Shown in pieces: positions 1 to 7,784 of a DNA stretch of 64,000 bases; within the stretch, counting starts at the first letter, position 1; every line of letters starts with the position of its first letter. A program made the translations under genes and the position numbers. Under the pieces are notes generated by a model. It searched no databases, was not told the origin of the DNA, and worked only from the letters and a program-made list of their open reading frames with translations. Source of the stretch: VBDM01 sp035519135 (GTDB lineage: Bacteria > Pseudomonadota > Gammaproteobacteria > Burkholderiales > SG8-39); assembly GCA_035519135.1 (NCBI GenBank), contig DATIWX010000130.1, forward strand, positions 124,001 through 188,000. The letters run 5' to 3'.

Positions 1-689
1 GTCGCCATCCCGCGCTCGCCCAGATCCAGCTGGCGGTAGAACTGCGTGAAGTGCAGCGGATCGATCGACACCACGGCGACCCCGCCGAAGGAGCCGCCGG
101 GCTTGTCGATGCGCCGGGAGAGCTGGATCGACCATTTGCCTGACGCGCGGCCGAGAACCGGTCCCGAGATATACGGCTGGTCGGCGACGCTCTGCGCGAT
201 GTGCACCCGGAAGTGCTCGCGGTCCGCCAGGTTCATCGGCCGGAACGGCTCGCTGCCCATGATCAGGTCGCCGCGCTCGTCGATGATGCTGAAGTAGTTG
301 TAGATCCGGCTGACGATAGGGCCTTCGTGCTTCAACCAGCGCAAGTCGAGCTTCCTGCCGCGCTCCTGGTACTGCTGGACGATCAGCATCAGAACCTGGT
401 CTGCTTCCCTGAGCGTGCGAAGTGCCTGCTCCTGGACTGCGCGGGCGAGGTTCGCGCTGTGCCTGATGGCGTCCCGGGTGTCGGCCTCCTTCTCGGCGCG
501 GACCTTGATCACCACGGCGGTCCACAACAAGGCGATCAGGCAGGCACCGAAGGCAAGTATCGCCAGGCTGCTGCGCTGCAGGGGATGTTCACGGACCATG
601 GCGAGGAAGCGCTTCATGGGCCGGTCCTCGAGGTCCCGCAGGGGCAGCCGGGTTGCTTGGGTGGAGCGGTTCTTGGGCGGTGTCGTCAT
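1..689 (-). CDS. Cache-domain membrane sensor, N-terminal fragment (cut by window edge)
   Basis: The reading frame opens at the ATG ending at 689 and stays open to base 1, so only about 229 N-terminal residues are visible. There is one clear membrane segment at about residues 41-62, followed by a periplasmic region with the look of a dCache/PDC sensor, including the stretch YNYFSIIDERGDLIMGSEPF and later ISGPVLGRASGKWSIQLSRR. In related proteobacterial proteins this sensor is followed by a GGDEF or kinase output domain, which is off the window, so the output is unknown. A second possible start is the ATG at 617. A sigma-28-type promoter lies about 30 nt upstream, which suggests co-expression with late flagellar genes. 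Confidence 0.75.
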   Translation of the reverse strand, partial: MTTPPKNRSTQATRLPLRDLEDRPMKRFLAMVREHPLQRSSLAILAFGACLIALLWTAVVIKVRAEKEADTRDAIRHSANLARAVQEQALRTLREADQVLMLIVQQYQERGRKLDLRWLKHEGPIVSRIYNYFSIIDERGDLIMGSEPFRPMNLADREHFRVHIAQSVADQPYISGPVLGRASGKWSIQLSRRIDKPGGSFGGVAVVSIDPLHFTQFYRQLDLGERGMA

Positions 690-720
690 GCGGACGTGCG
701 GCTTCTCAGGCCTTCGGGTT

Positions 721-747
721 TTTACGGCGCGGAACCGGGAATCTTGA
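721..747 (-). promoter_or_regulatory. sigma-28 (FliA) promoter for the Cache-sensor gene
   Basis: On the minus strand the site reads TCAAGATT, an 11-nt spacer, then GCCGTAAA, against the FliA consensus TAAAGTTT / GCCGATAA. The -10 element ends 31 nt before the ATG of the Cache-sensor gene. It lies back to back with a second FliA-type site on the plus strand, the two -35 elements being 10 bp apart. Confidence 0.65.
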
Positions 748-757
748 GGGTTTGACC

Positions 758-785
758 TAAAGAAACCGCCGGTTGCGGCCGTTAA
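758..785 (+). promoter_or_regulatory. sigma-28 (FliA) promoter for the GGDEF/MinD gene pair
   Basis: The plus strand reads TAAAGAAA, a 12-nt spacer, then GCCGTTAA. The -10 has one mismatch to GCCGATAA. It ends only 7 nt before the GTG proposed as the start of the downstream gene, so transcription would begin at or just before the start codon. Confidence 0.7.
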
Positions 786-792
786 ACCCCCC

Positions 793-1509
793 GTGGAACA
801 GACCCGCGTGCGCCCGCTGCTCCTGACGAGTCTGCGTCTGGAGGAGGCGCTTGCGCTGCTGCGGCAATCGGGATACGACTTGCCGGAGGATGCACCCGAC
901 GCGGAACGCATACAACAGCTCATCGATGGCCTGTGCGCGCTCTCGGGGCGCGACGCCCTGACCGGGCTGGCCAGCGCCGATCATTTTCGCGAGGTGCTGG
1001 ACCGGGAACTCGAGCGCGTCGCGCGCATGGGAGACGGCGTGTCGCTGCTGCTCCTGGGGGTCGATCACGTTGGACGCCTGATCGATACCAACGGCCGCGC
1101 GGCCGGCGAAGCCGCGCTGCGCGCCGTCGCCGCGATCCTGGTGCGTTCCGTGCGCCGCATGGACTTCGTCGCGCGCGTGGGCGAGGAGGATTTTGCCGTG
1201 ATCGTGCCCGGTGTCGCATCGCAACAGGTTCGCAGGATCGCAGAGCGGCTGCGCGCGGCGGTCGCGCGGACCGCTGTCGCGCTGTCCGAGGAAATGACGG
1301 TGCGCGTTACCGCGAGCGTCGGCGGAGCCTCCGCCTCGCCGTGGCGGCGCATGCGCGCGGGCACACTGATCGCAGCCGCCGACCGCCAACTGCTGGCGGC
1401 GAGGAGCCGCCGGCGGGATCACATCGCCATCGACGCGCTGCCGAACACCCGCGTTTCGATCGAGGAAAGAGCCATGCTGTTCGCCGACCCAGGGGAGCCT
1501 CAAGCGTGA
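793..1509 (+). CDS. Degenerate GGDEF-domain protein
   Basis: This 238-residue soluble protein is mostly a GGDEF domain (about residues 52-205), recognisable from DALTGLASADHFREVLDREL and the later TASVGGA. The signature loop is G130-E-E-D-F134 instead of GG(D/E)EF, so the second glycine and the fourth position differ. In this family such changes usually abolish diguanylate cyclase activity, so a c-di-GMP or GTP-binding or protein-interaction role is more likely; this is inference. The GTG start at 793 has no ribosome-binding site and lies 7 nt from a sigma-28 -10 element. Its stop overlaps the GTG of the MinD-like gene (GTGA at 1506-1509), indicating translational coupling. Confidence 0.8.
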   Translation: MEQTRVRPLLLTSLRLEEALALLRQSGYDLPEDAPDAERIQQLIDGLCALSGRDALTGLASADHFREVLDRELERVARMGDGVSLLLLGVDHVGRLIDTNGRAAGEAALRAVAAILVRSVRRMDFVARVGEEDFAVIVPGVASQQVRRIAERLRAAVARTAVALSEEMTVRVTASVGGASASPWRRMRAGTLIAAADRQLLAARSRRRDHIAIDALPNTRVSIEERAMLFADPGEPQA

Positions 1510-2297
1510 GCAAACCTTCGAGCGCAACCCGGATCATCGCGGTCACCAGCGGCAAAGGCGGGGTCGGCAAGACCTTCGTGACCGCGAACCTGGCGGCGGC
1601 GCTGGCGCGGACCGGGGCGCGAGTGCTGGTCATGGATGCCGACTTGGGGCTGGCGAATCTCGACATCGTCCTGAACCTCACGCCCAAGGTCACGCTGCAC
1701 GAGGTTCTGACGGGAGAAGACCGGCTCGAGAACGTCATACTCCAGGCGCCCGGCGGCTTCTCGGTGCTCCCGGCCGGGTCGGGAATGGCCGAGTACGCCA
1801 GGCTTTCCAGCGAAGTCAGGGAACGCCTGCGCCTGGTGCTGCAGGAACTGGGAGTGCGCTACGACTTCCTGCTGATCGACACCGGGGCGGGCGTCGCGGA
1901 TCTGGTCCTGTACGTGGCTTCGCTCGCCGACGAGATTCTGGTGGTCACCAACCCGGAGCCGACCTCCCTCGCCGACGCCTATGCCACGATCAAGCTGCTC
2001 TCGATGCAGCAGCACCGGAACACCATCGACCTCGTGATCAACCAGGTCCGGAATCCCGGAGAGGGGCGCACGCTCGCTACGCAGCTGCAGCAGGTCATAG
2101 ACCGGTTTCTGAGGCCGCCGGCGAGCCGCCCGGTCAGCTTGAGATATCTGGGCGAAATTCCCGACGATGCGGCCGTCGTCCAGGCCGTGCGCAAGCGCGT
2201 TCTGCTGCTCGAGGCGAACCCGGAGTCGGAAGCGGCGCGCGCCCTGGGCAAGATCGCGGTCGCTCTGGGACAGTTCCCGAAGCGTTCGGCGGCATAG
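1506..2297 (+). CDS. MinD/ParA-family ATPase (FlhG/FleN-like paralogue)
   Basis: A 263-residue P-loop ATPase with an intact deviant Walker A motif (SGKGGVGKT, lysines 17 and 22), the switch region MDADLGLANLD near residue 43 and a Walker B region FLLIDTGAG. These match the FlhG/FleN/YlxH branch of the MinD family, which places or counts flagella, or the chemotaxis ParC type. The start is the GTG overlapping the upstream stop. A second MinD-family gene lies in the flhF-fliA operon with a damaged P-loop, so this copy may supply the ATPase function or may position something else, such as chemosensory clusters. Pairing with a degenerate GGDEF protein is unusual. Confidence 0.85.
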   Translation: MSKPSSATRIIAVTSGKGGVGKTFVTANLAAALARTGARVLVMDADLGLANLDIVLNLTPKVTLHEVLTGEDRLENVILQAPGGFSVLPAGSGMAEYARLSSEVRERLRLVLQELGVRYDFLLIDTGAGVADLVLYVASLADEILVVTNPEPTSLADAYATIKLLSMQQHRNTIDLVINQVRNPGEGRTLATQLQQVIDRFLRPPASRPVSLRYLGEIPDDAAVVQAVRKRVLLLEANPESEAARALGKIAVALGQFPKRSAA

Positions 2298-2340
2298 CTC
2301 GCAGAGCACAAGTACTTGTGGATAAAGGCGGAATCTCGAT

Positions 2341-2367
2341 TAAAGAACCCCGACACGCAGCCGTAAA
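2341..2367 (+). promoter_or_regulatory. sigma-28 (FliA) promoter for the EAL-domain regulator
   Basis: The sequence reads TAAAGAAC, an 11-nt spacer, then GCCGTAAA. It lies between the MinD-like stop and the ATG at 2398, leaving a short leader of roughly 24 nt. Confidence 0.7.
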
Positions 2368-2397
2368 GCACTCACCGGCTCGAAAAACCTCGAAGCG

Positions 2398-4704
2398 ATG
2401 TCAAACGGCGAAGCTCTGAACCAAAGGGTACTTGGGCCTGCGCCTGCCGGCCCGTTGCCCGACGATCTGGTGACGGTCGTCGACGATCGCCATGACGCCA
2501 GGCCGGCCGCCGCGGTAGGCAAGCCCTGGAAGGTGCTGATTGTGGACGACGAGTCCGAAGTGCATCAGGCGACCCTGTTTGCCCTCTCGGGGCTCTCGAT
2601 CGGCAACCGGCGTCTCGAATTCCTCCACGCCTACAGCGGCGAGGAAGCGCGCCGCGTGCTCGCGGAGAACGGCGATGTCGCGATCGTCTTGCTCGACGTC
2701 GTGATGGAAACCGAGGACGCCGGCCTGCAGCTGGTCCACCATATCCGCAGCGTCCTCGGAATGAATGCCACCCGCATCGTGCTGCGAACGGGGCAGCCGG
2801 GCTACGCCCCCGAGATGCAGGTGATCCAGGACTACGACATCAACGACTACAAGACCAAGGCCGAGCTGACGCGCACCCGGCTCGCGACGACGATCATGGC
2901 GGCGGTGCGTTCCTTCGATCAGATCCGGACGATCGAGGCGGGGCGGCGCGGCCTGGACAAGATCGTGAATGCGGCGGCCGATATCTTTGCACGGCGCGGG
3001 CTGCGGGCGTTCTGCGACGGCGTGCTGAAACAGATGTCAGGCCTACTGGGGCTGGCCCCGGAAGGCCTGGTCTTCGCGCAGAAGCGCACCCCTGCGACGC
3101 GTCTCGACACTCCGGCGCCAGGGGAGGAGTTGCGCGTGGTGGGGGCGGCGGGCCATTACCGGGAACTTGTCGATCAGCCGCTGCGCGCCCTGAAGGACTC
3201 GCGCATCGTCGACGCCATCCGCCGCACGATGGGCGAGCGCCGTAATATCTACGAGCGCGGCTTCACGACCCTCTACCTTACGGGCCAGGCGGGGAACGAA
3301 GCCGCAGTATTCCTCGATACCGGCGAGACCCTGGGGCCGATGGAGGTGCAATTGATCGAGGTGTTCGCCGCAAACATCTCGGTGGGTTTCGAGAACGTCA
3401 CGCTGTTCGAGCGCCTGCACGACTACGCCTACGTCGACCAGCTGGTCAACCTGCCGAACCGGAACAAGTTCGTGGCCCTGATCGACCAGCAGGCGGCGCG
3501 CGAGCGCAGCGGCTGGGTCGTGGGTATCATCGACATCGACCATTTTTCCGAAACGAACGACGCGCTCGGACACGAAAGCGGCGACCTGCTGCTGCAAGTC
3601 ATGAGTCTGCGGCTGCGCGAGGCGCTCGACCCCGAAGTCCTGCTGGCGCGCGTCGCGGGAGACGGCTTTGGATTCTGCGGCCCGGAGGCGAAAGTGGATC
3701 CGGAGCGCATTCTCGCCTTGTTCCAGGAGCCGTTTGCAGTCGAGCAGTACATGCTGCGCATCTCGGTGTCCATCGGGCTTGCGCGTCTCTCCGACACCGA
3801 AGGCGGCGGGCTGGACGCGCTGAAGAACGCGAACCTCGGTCTCAAGCGCGCGAAAGGGCGCACGCGCGGCCGGTTCTATTTCTACAGCCCCGACATGGCT
3901 GAAGCCACCCGCGACCGGGTGAAGCTGGCGCACGATCTTCGCCGCAGCATCGAGACTCATCAACTGTCGCTGTACTACCAACCGCAGATCCTGCTTTCCA
4001 GCGGGCGGCCGGTCGGCGCCGAAGGGCTGTTGCGCTGGAAGAACTCGGAAGGCAAGTTCATCCCCCCCGACAAGTTCATTCCCGTGGCGGAGCAATCGGG
4101 CCTGATCCTGCCGATCGGCGAGTGGGTCCTGCGCACCGCGGCGCGGCAGCTGAGAAACTGGAACGCGGCCGGGATACGCGATTTCCGGGTTGCCGTGAAC
4201 GTGTCGATGGCGCAGTTCCGCGCGCCGGGCTTCACCAAGCTGGTGCAGTCCGTGGTCGAGGAGACCGGCATTGCCGCGGGCGACCTGGAACTGGAGATCA
4301 CCGAGTCGATGGCGATGGAGGAAGTCGAGATCGTCATGGCGACGCTCCTGGATCTAAGCCGCATCGGCGTGGCGGTGGCGATCGACGATTTCGGAACCGG
4401 CTTCTCCTCGCTCGGATACCTGCAGCAGCTGAAAGTCGACCGGCTGAAGATCGACCGCCGCTTCGTCGATGAGCTTGGCAGCGACAGGGGCCGCTCCACC
4501 ATCGCGGAGATGATCGTGCGTCTAGGTCACAATCTCGGCCTGCAGGTGATCGCCGAGGGCGTCGAGACCGCCGAGCAGGCAGCGAAGCTGGCGGTGCTCG
4601 GTTGCGACCAGGCCCAGGGCTACCTGTACCAGCGGCCGATCGACACCAGAGCCTTCGAGGCCTGGCTCACCTCCCAGGGCGTGATGCCCCCGCAACGCAA
4701 GTAG
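2398..4704 (+). CDS. Response regulator with DUF3369, degenerate GGDEF and EAL domains
   Basis: A 768-residue c-di-GMP regulator. Residues 44-165 are a receiver domain (VDDE at 49-52, phospho-acceptor D100). A DUF3369 sensor region follows (about 165-330), then a GGDEF-like domain (about 340-500) whose signature is A420-G-D-G-F424 and is therefore probably not a cyclase. The C-terminal EAL domain (about 505-755) has EGLLRW in place of EALLRW, the metal-binding DDFGTGFSSL, VNVS, LEITES and IAEGVET, so c-di-GMP phosphodiesterase activity is likely. It would be switched by phosphorylation from a partner kinase not identifiable here. A FliA-type promoter precedes it, so it probably lowers c-di-GMP when flagella are complete. 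The ATG at 2398 is the only well placed start. Confidence 0.88.
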   Translation: MSNGEALNQRVLGPAPAGPLPDDLVTVVDDRHDARPAAAVGKPWKVLIVDDESEVHQATLFALSGLSIGNRRLEFLHAYSGEEARRVLAENGDVAIVLLDVVMETEDAGLQLVHHIRSVLGMNATRIVLRTGQPGYAPEMQVIQDYDINDYKTKAELTRTRLATTIMAAVRSFDQIRTIEAGRRGLDKIVNAAADIFARRGLRAFCDGVLKQMSGLLGLAPEGLVFAQKRTPATRLDTPAPGEELRVVGAAGHYRELVDQPLRALKDSRIVDAIRRTMGERRNIYERGFTTLYLTGQAGNEAAVFLDTGETLGPMEVQLIEVFAANISVGFENVTLFERLHDYAYVDQLVNLPNRNKFVALIDQQAARERSGWVVGIIDIDHFSETNDALGHESGDLLLQVMSLRLREALDPEVLLARVAGDGFGFCGPEAKVDPERILALFQEPFAVEQYMLRISVSIGLARLSDTEGGGLDALKNANLGLKRAKGRTRGRFYFYSPDMAEATRDRVKLAHDLRRSIETHQLSLYYQPQILLSSGRPVGAEGLLRWKNSEGKFIPPDKFIPVAEQSGLILPIGEWVLRTAARQLRNWNAAGIRDFRVAVNVSMAQFRAPGFTKLVQSVVEETGIAAGDLELEITESMAMEEVEIVMATLLDLSRIGVAVAIDDFGTGFSSLGYLQQLKVDRLKIDRRFVDELGSDRGRSTIAEMIVRLGHNLGLQVIAEGVETAEQAAKLAVLGCDQAQGYLYQRPIDTRAFEAWLTSQGVMPPQRK

Positions 4705-4719
4705 TCTCGCGGGACCGCG

Positions 4720-4758
4720 CCAAGCCTCGAAATAGACCCGGTTTCCTCCGGAGCTTGG
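4720..4758 (+). terminator. Possible weak terminator hairpin
   Basis: CCAAGC at 4720-4725 is complementary to GCTTGG at 4753-4758, with an inner CCGG/CCGG pair (4738-4741 and 4748-4751). There is no T tract, so this is at best a weak or Rho-assisted stop between the EAL gene and the lipoprotein gene. Confidence 0.25.
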
Positions 4759-4787
4759 GCCTTGGATCGCGCGTTGCCCGGCGTTAA

Positions 4788-5171
4788 ATGTGGCGCATGC
4801 GCGGATCCGTCTCGCTCGCGTCCGTCGTGCTCGGCTCGGCGATTCTCGCCGGCTGCGCGACGGCCAATGAAACCTATGCCCTGGGCGCCGTAGTCGTCGT
4901 CGGCGCCCTGGTCCTCTCCCAGCGGCCGGATGCGGGCTGGGACGCGACCGCGTCCGAGGAAGGTCGGGGCCGCTTTCATATAGAAATCCGTCGTGTCGCC
5001 TGGACTGGTTCAGGAGAGGGCGACTTCGCGCGGCGCTTCGACCGGGAAGCACAGCGAGTCGCCGGGGAGCGCGGCTGCAGCGCATTCCGGGTGCTCGCCT
5101 ACCGCGAGCGCCACGAGCCGGCCCTGGCGGGAAGCAGCAAGGTCGCGGAAGGGACAATCGAATGCGCATGA
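4788..5171 (+). CDS. Small predicted lipoprotein of unknown function
   Basis: A 127-residue protein with a short basic N-terminus, a hydrophobic stretch and a lipobox ILAGC with the lipidated cysteine at residue 23, followed by a mature part of about 100 residues. A second hydrophobic stretch (about residues 31-44) comes right after the lipobox. The rest is polar, with one further cysteine (GCSAFRVL) and a C-terminal TIEC. The start may instead be the ATG at 4797. It lies 21 nt upstream of the coiled-coil gene and is probably co-transcribed with it. I do not recognise the family. Confidence 0.6.
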   Translation: MWRMRGSVSLASVVLGSAILAGCATANETYALGAVVVVGALVLSQRPDAGWDATASEEGRGRFHIEIRRVAWTGSGEGDFARRFDREAQRVAGERGCSAFRVLAYRERHEPALAGSSKVAEGTIECA

Positions 5172-5192
5172 GCATCCGCAAAGGGACAGCCG

Positions 5193-7784
5193 ATGAGTAG
5201 CGTGCCTGCAAAGCAGGAGTTTCGTCCGCGATCCGGCGAGGGGCAGCCGCGCAGTCTGGTCGCGGTTCGCGAAGCGATCTCGCGCGCCGAAGCCGAGGCG
5301 CGCGCGCGCGTTGCCGCCGAGGCGCGTACGTCCGCGGAAGAACGCTTGCGCGGAGCGGCCGAGCGCAGGTCGCAGGCAGAGCGCGAGGCGGCGAGGCAAC
5401 TCGACCTGCGCTCGCGGGCGGAGGACGAGCTGCAGGCGGCCGCCCTGACGCGCGCCGAGGCGGAGAAGCGCGAGGTCGCAGCCATCGAAGAGCGCAAGCG
5501 GATCGAAGCGGCGCTGACCCAGACGGCCAACGAGCGAGCCGTCACGGAGGAGGAAGCCGTCGCCGCGGCCCAGCGGCGCCTGGTCGCCGAGGAAGAAGCG
5601 CGCGCGGCGGCGCTGGCGCGCACCGCGCTCGAAAAGCAGATGCTGGCAGCGGAAGATGCGCGCAAGCAGGCCGAAACCGAAGTCCTTCCCGCCCTGCGCG
5701 AGGAGATCGAGCGGCATCGGACGGCGGAGATGCGTGCGCGAGCCCGGGCGACCGAACGCGAACGTGCGGAAGCCGAGGCGCGAGTCGCAGCTGAACAGCG
5801 TGCCCGTGCGGAAGCGCACGCGCAGGCGGAGGCCGGTCAGCGCGCAGCCACCGAGGTGCGTGCCAAGCTCGCGGCCGAGGGCCGGGCGGCGGAGGAGACG
5901 CGCGCTCGCCTGATGATCGAAGCACGCGTCGAGGCCGAGACCCTCGCCGCCGAGGCGGCCAGCTCCCGGGCGGGTGCCGAAGCAAAACTCGCCGAGGAAG
6001 CCAGACAACGGCAAATTGCCGAGGCGCGCGAGCGGATGGCGCTCACGGCCAAGATGGAACACGAGATTCAGGCGCGACGCCACGCCGAACAGGCCGCGGA
6101 AGCGGCCGAGCAGATCGCGCGTGAGGCGGAGCGTACGGCAGCACTGGCCGCGCAGGAAGGAAGCGCCGTGCGCGAGCGCCTGGAGGTCGAAGAGGCGCGC
6201 AAGCGCGCCATCGAGGCGCGCTTGCAGGCAGAGCGGGAGGCCTGCAAGCTGGCCCAGTCGCGTGCGCGTTCGGAAGTCCAGTTGGTGAAGGAGGCCGAAG
6301 AGCAACGCGCCGCGGAGGAGGAGTTGCTTGCCGCCGTGGAAGGGCGACGGGCCGCCAGCGAAGCGGGGACGACGGCAGCGCGGGAGCGTGCCGCGGCGGA
6401 GCGCGAGGCGGCGCGGGAGGCAAGCGAGCGCGGACGCACTGAAAGCGAGGCGAAGCTGGCGGCGGACAGACGCGCCGAGCAGGAGCGTCGGCTGGCGGCG
6501 GAAGCGGGGGCGCGCCAGCGGTCCGAACAGGATCTTGCGGAGACGATTCAGGTGCGGCTGCAATCGGAGGCCGACGCACGCGCCCATGTCGAGGCGCGAC
6601 TTGCGGCGGAGGCCGCCGAGCGCGAGGCGACCGAGCGTCGCCGCGAGCAGGATGCGCGGCTGGCCGCGGCGGCGAAGAGTCGGGCGGAGTCGGAGCAGGC
6701 CGCGGAGCGCGCGGCGGCCGAGCGGATCGCGGCGGAGGAAGAACTCGCGGCGGCCGCCGAGGCCCGCGAGGTCGCGGACCTGGCCGCAGCCGAGCAGGCG
6801 CGGAAGAAGGCGCAGACCGAGCGCGAGATCGAGATCGAGGTCAGGGCTTTCGCGGAGAAAGTGGCCGCGGCAGACGCCGCGAACGCGGCGCGGCTGGACT
6901 CGGAGCAGCGCCGGCGGCGCGTCGTCGAGTCCGTGGCCAGACTGTCGATCGCCGCAGCCGAGGCGGCCGAGCTCGCCGCCCGGGCGCAGATCGCCGAGGC
7001 GCTGGCTGCGCGCAGGCGGCTCCACGTGGAGCGCGCGGCGATGCGCGCGGCGGAATCCCGTCGCCGCGCGGAAGTCGACGCGGAGAGGGCCGCAGAGAAT
7101 CGGCGCAGACAGGATGAGGAAGCCGAGGCCGCGGCGCAGGCCCGGGCCGCGGCCGAGGCGACGGCCGCCGAAGCCTCATCGGAGCGCCTGGACCGGGAAC
7201 AGAGAACGCTGCAGCTCGCCCGCGAGGCCGGTGCGGCGGAGCAGGCCGAGCTGAGGGCGGCGCAGGAAAGGCAGGACGCCGAGGAAGCCTGTCTCCGGAC
7301 CACGCGCGAGCGCGAGGCGCTGGAGCTGGGCGCGAAGCGGGAAATCGAGGCGCGTACGGAGGTCGAGCTCAAGCTCGCGCAGCAGGCGAGGATGCGGCAG
7401 CAGGCGGAGGCGGCCGCGCGGCAGTCCGTCGAGCAGGCGCTGCAAGCCGAGATCTCGCTGTTGCAATCACTGCCCTCTCCGGAGCCGAAGCCCGCATCGC
7501 CGCCGCCATCGCCGGTCGTTCAGGAGGACCCGCGCACCCGCAGGCGGCGCTCCTGGCTCATCGCCGCCGGTGCGGCTGCCCTTGCGGTGGTCGGCGGCGG
7601 AGGACTTGCCGGACGCTGGCTACCCGCAAATGGATCGACCGTTCGGGCGGGCATCGATTCGTCACCGCAAGGGACCGCGAACACGCCCTCGGCGCCCGCC
7701 GGCGCATCCGGCGCCCCGTCGGGGAACGCCCGCGAGCTGCGCCTGAGCTACGATCTGACCAAGTCTCCCCGCAGGCAGCGCTAG
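5193..7784 (+). CDS. Very long Ala/Glu/Arg-rich coiled-coil protein with C-terminal membrane anchor
   Basis: An 863-residue protein. Residues about 25-745 are an almost unbroken helix-forming sequence built of short AEAEARA-, AAEERA- and EAERRA-type units, with very few prolines or glycines, as in TolA-like or tropomyosin-like coiled coils. A proline-rich hinge (about 750-775) and a basic patch precede one membrane segment (about 784-810), followed by about 53 Ser/Pro/Gly-rich residues. With positive charges before the segment, the rod should be cytoplasmic and the tail periplasmic. A good ribosome-binding site (AAAGGGA) precedes the ATG. The gene lies just before flhDC. A scaffold or polar-organiser role is speculation; low complexity makes homology calls unreliable. 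The opposite strand carries long spurious open frames. Confidence 0.75.
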   Translation: MSSVPAKQEFRPRSGEGQPRSLVAVREAISRAEAEARARVAAEARTSAEERLRGAAERRSQAEREAARQLDLRSRAEDELQAAALTRAEAEKREVAAIEERKRIEAALTQTANERAVTEEEAVAAAQRRLVAEEEARAAALARTALEKQMLAAEDARKQAETEVLPALREEIERHRTAEMRARARATERERAEAEARVAAEQRARAEAHAQAEAGQRAATEVRAKLAAEGRAAEETRARLMIEARVEAETLAAEAASSRAGAEAKLAEEARQRQIAEARERMALTAKMEHEIQARRHAEQAAEAAEQIAREAERTAALAAQEGSAVRERLEVEEARKRAIEARLQAEREACKLAQSRARSEVQLVKEAEEQRAAEEELLAAVEGRRAASEAGTTAARERAAAEREAAREASERGRTESEAKLAADRRAEQERRLAAEAGARQRSEQDLAETIQVRLQSEADARAHVEARLAAEAAEREATERRREQDARLAAAAKSRAESEQAAERAAAERIAAEEELAAAAEAREVADLAAAEQARKKAQTEREIEIEVRAFAEKVAAADAANAARLDSEQRRRRVVESVARLSIAAAEAAELAARAQIAEALAARRRLHVERAAMRAAESRRRAEVDAERAAENRRRQDEEAEAAAQARAAAEATAAEASSERLDREQRTLQLAREAGAAEQAELRAAQERQDAEEACLRTTREREALELGAKREIEARTEVELKLAQQARMRQQAEAAARQSVEQALQAEISLLQSLPSPEPKPASPPPSPVVQEDPRTRRRRSWLIAAGAAALAVVGGGGLAGRWLPANGSTVRAGIDSSPQGTANTPSAPAGASGAPSGNARELRLSYDLTKSPRRQR

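Noticed and set aside
4760..4787. A -10-like GGCGTTAA just before the lipoprotein gene
   Set aside because: There is no -35 resembling TAAAG 19-20 nt upstream, so the sigma-28 call fails.
5010..7025. A 671-codon open frame on the minus strand opposite the coiled-coil gene
   Set aside because: It is Arg/Leu/Gly-rich with no family motif and lies fully antisense to a gene with a good ribosome-binding site. Long antisense frames are expected in repetitive, high-GC sequence.
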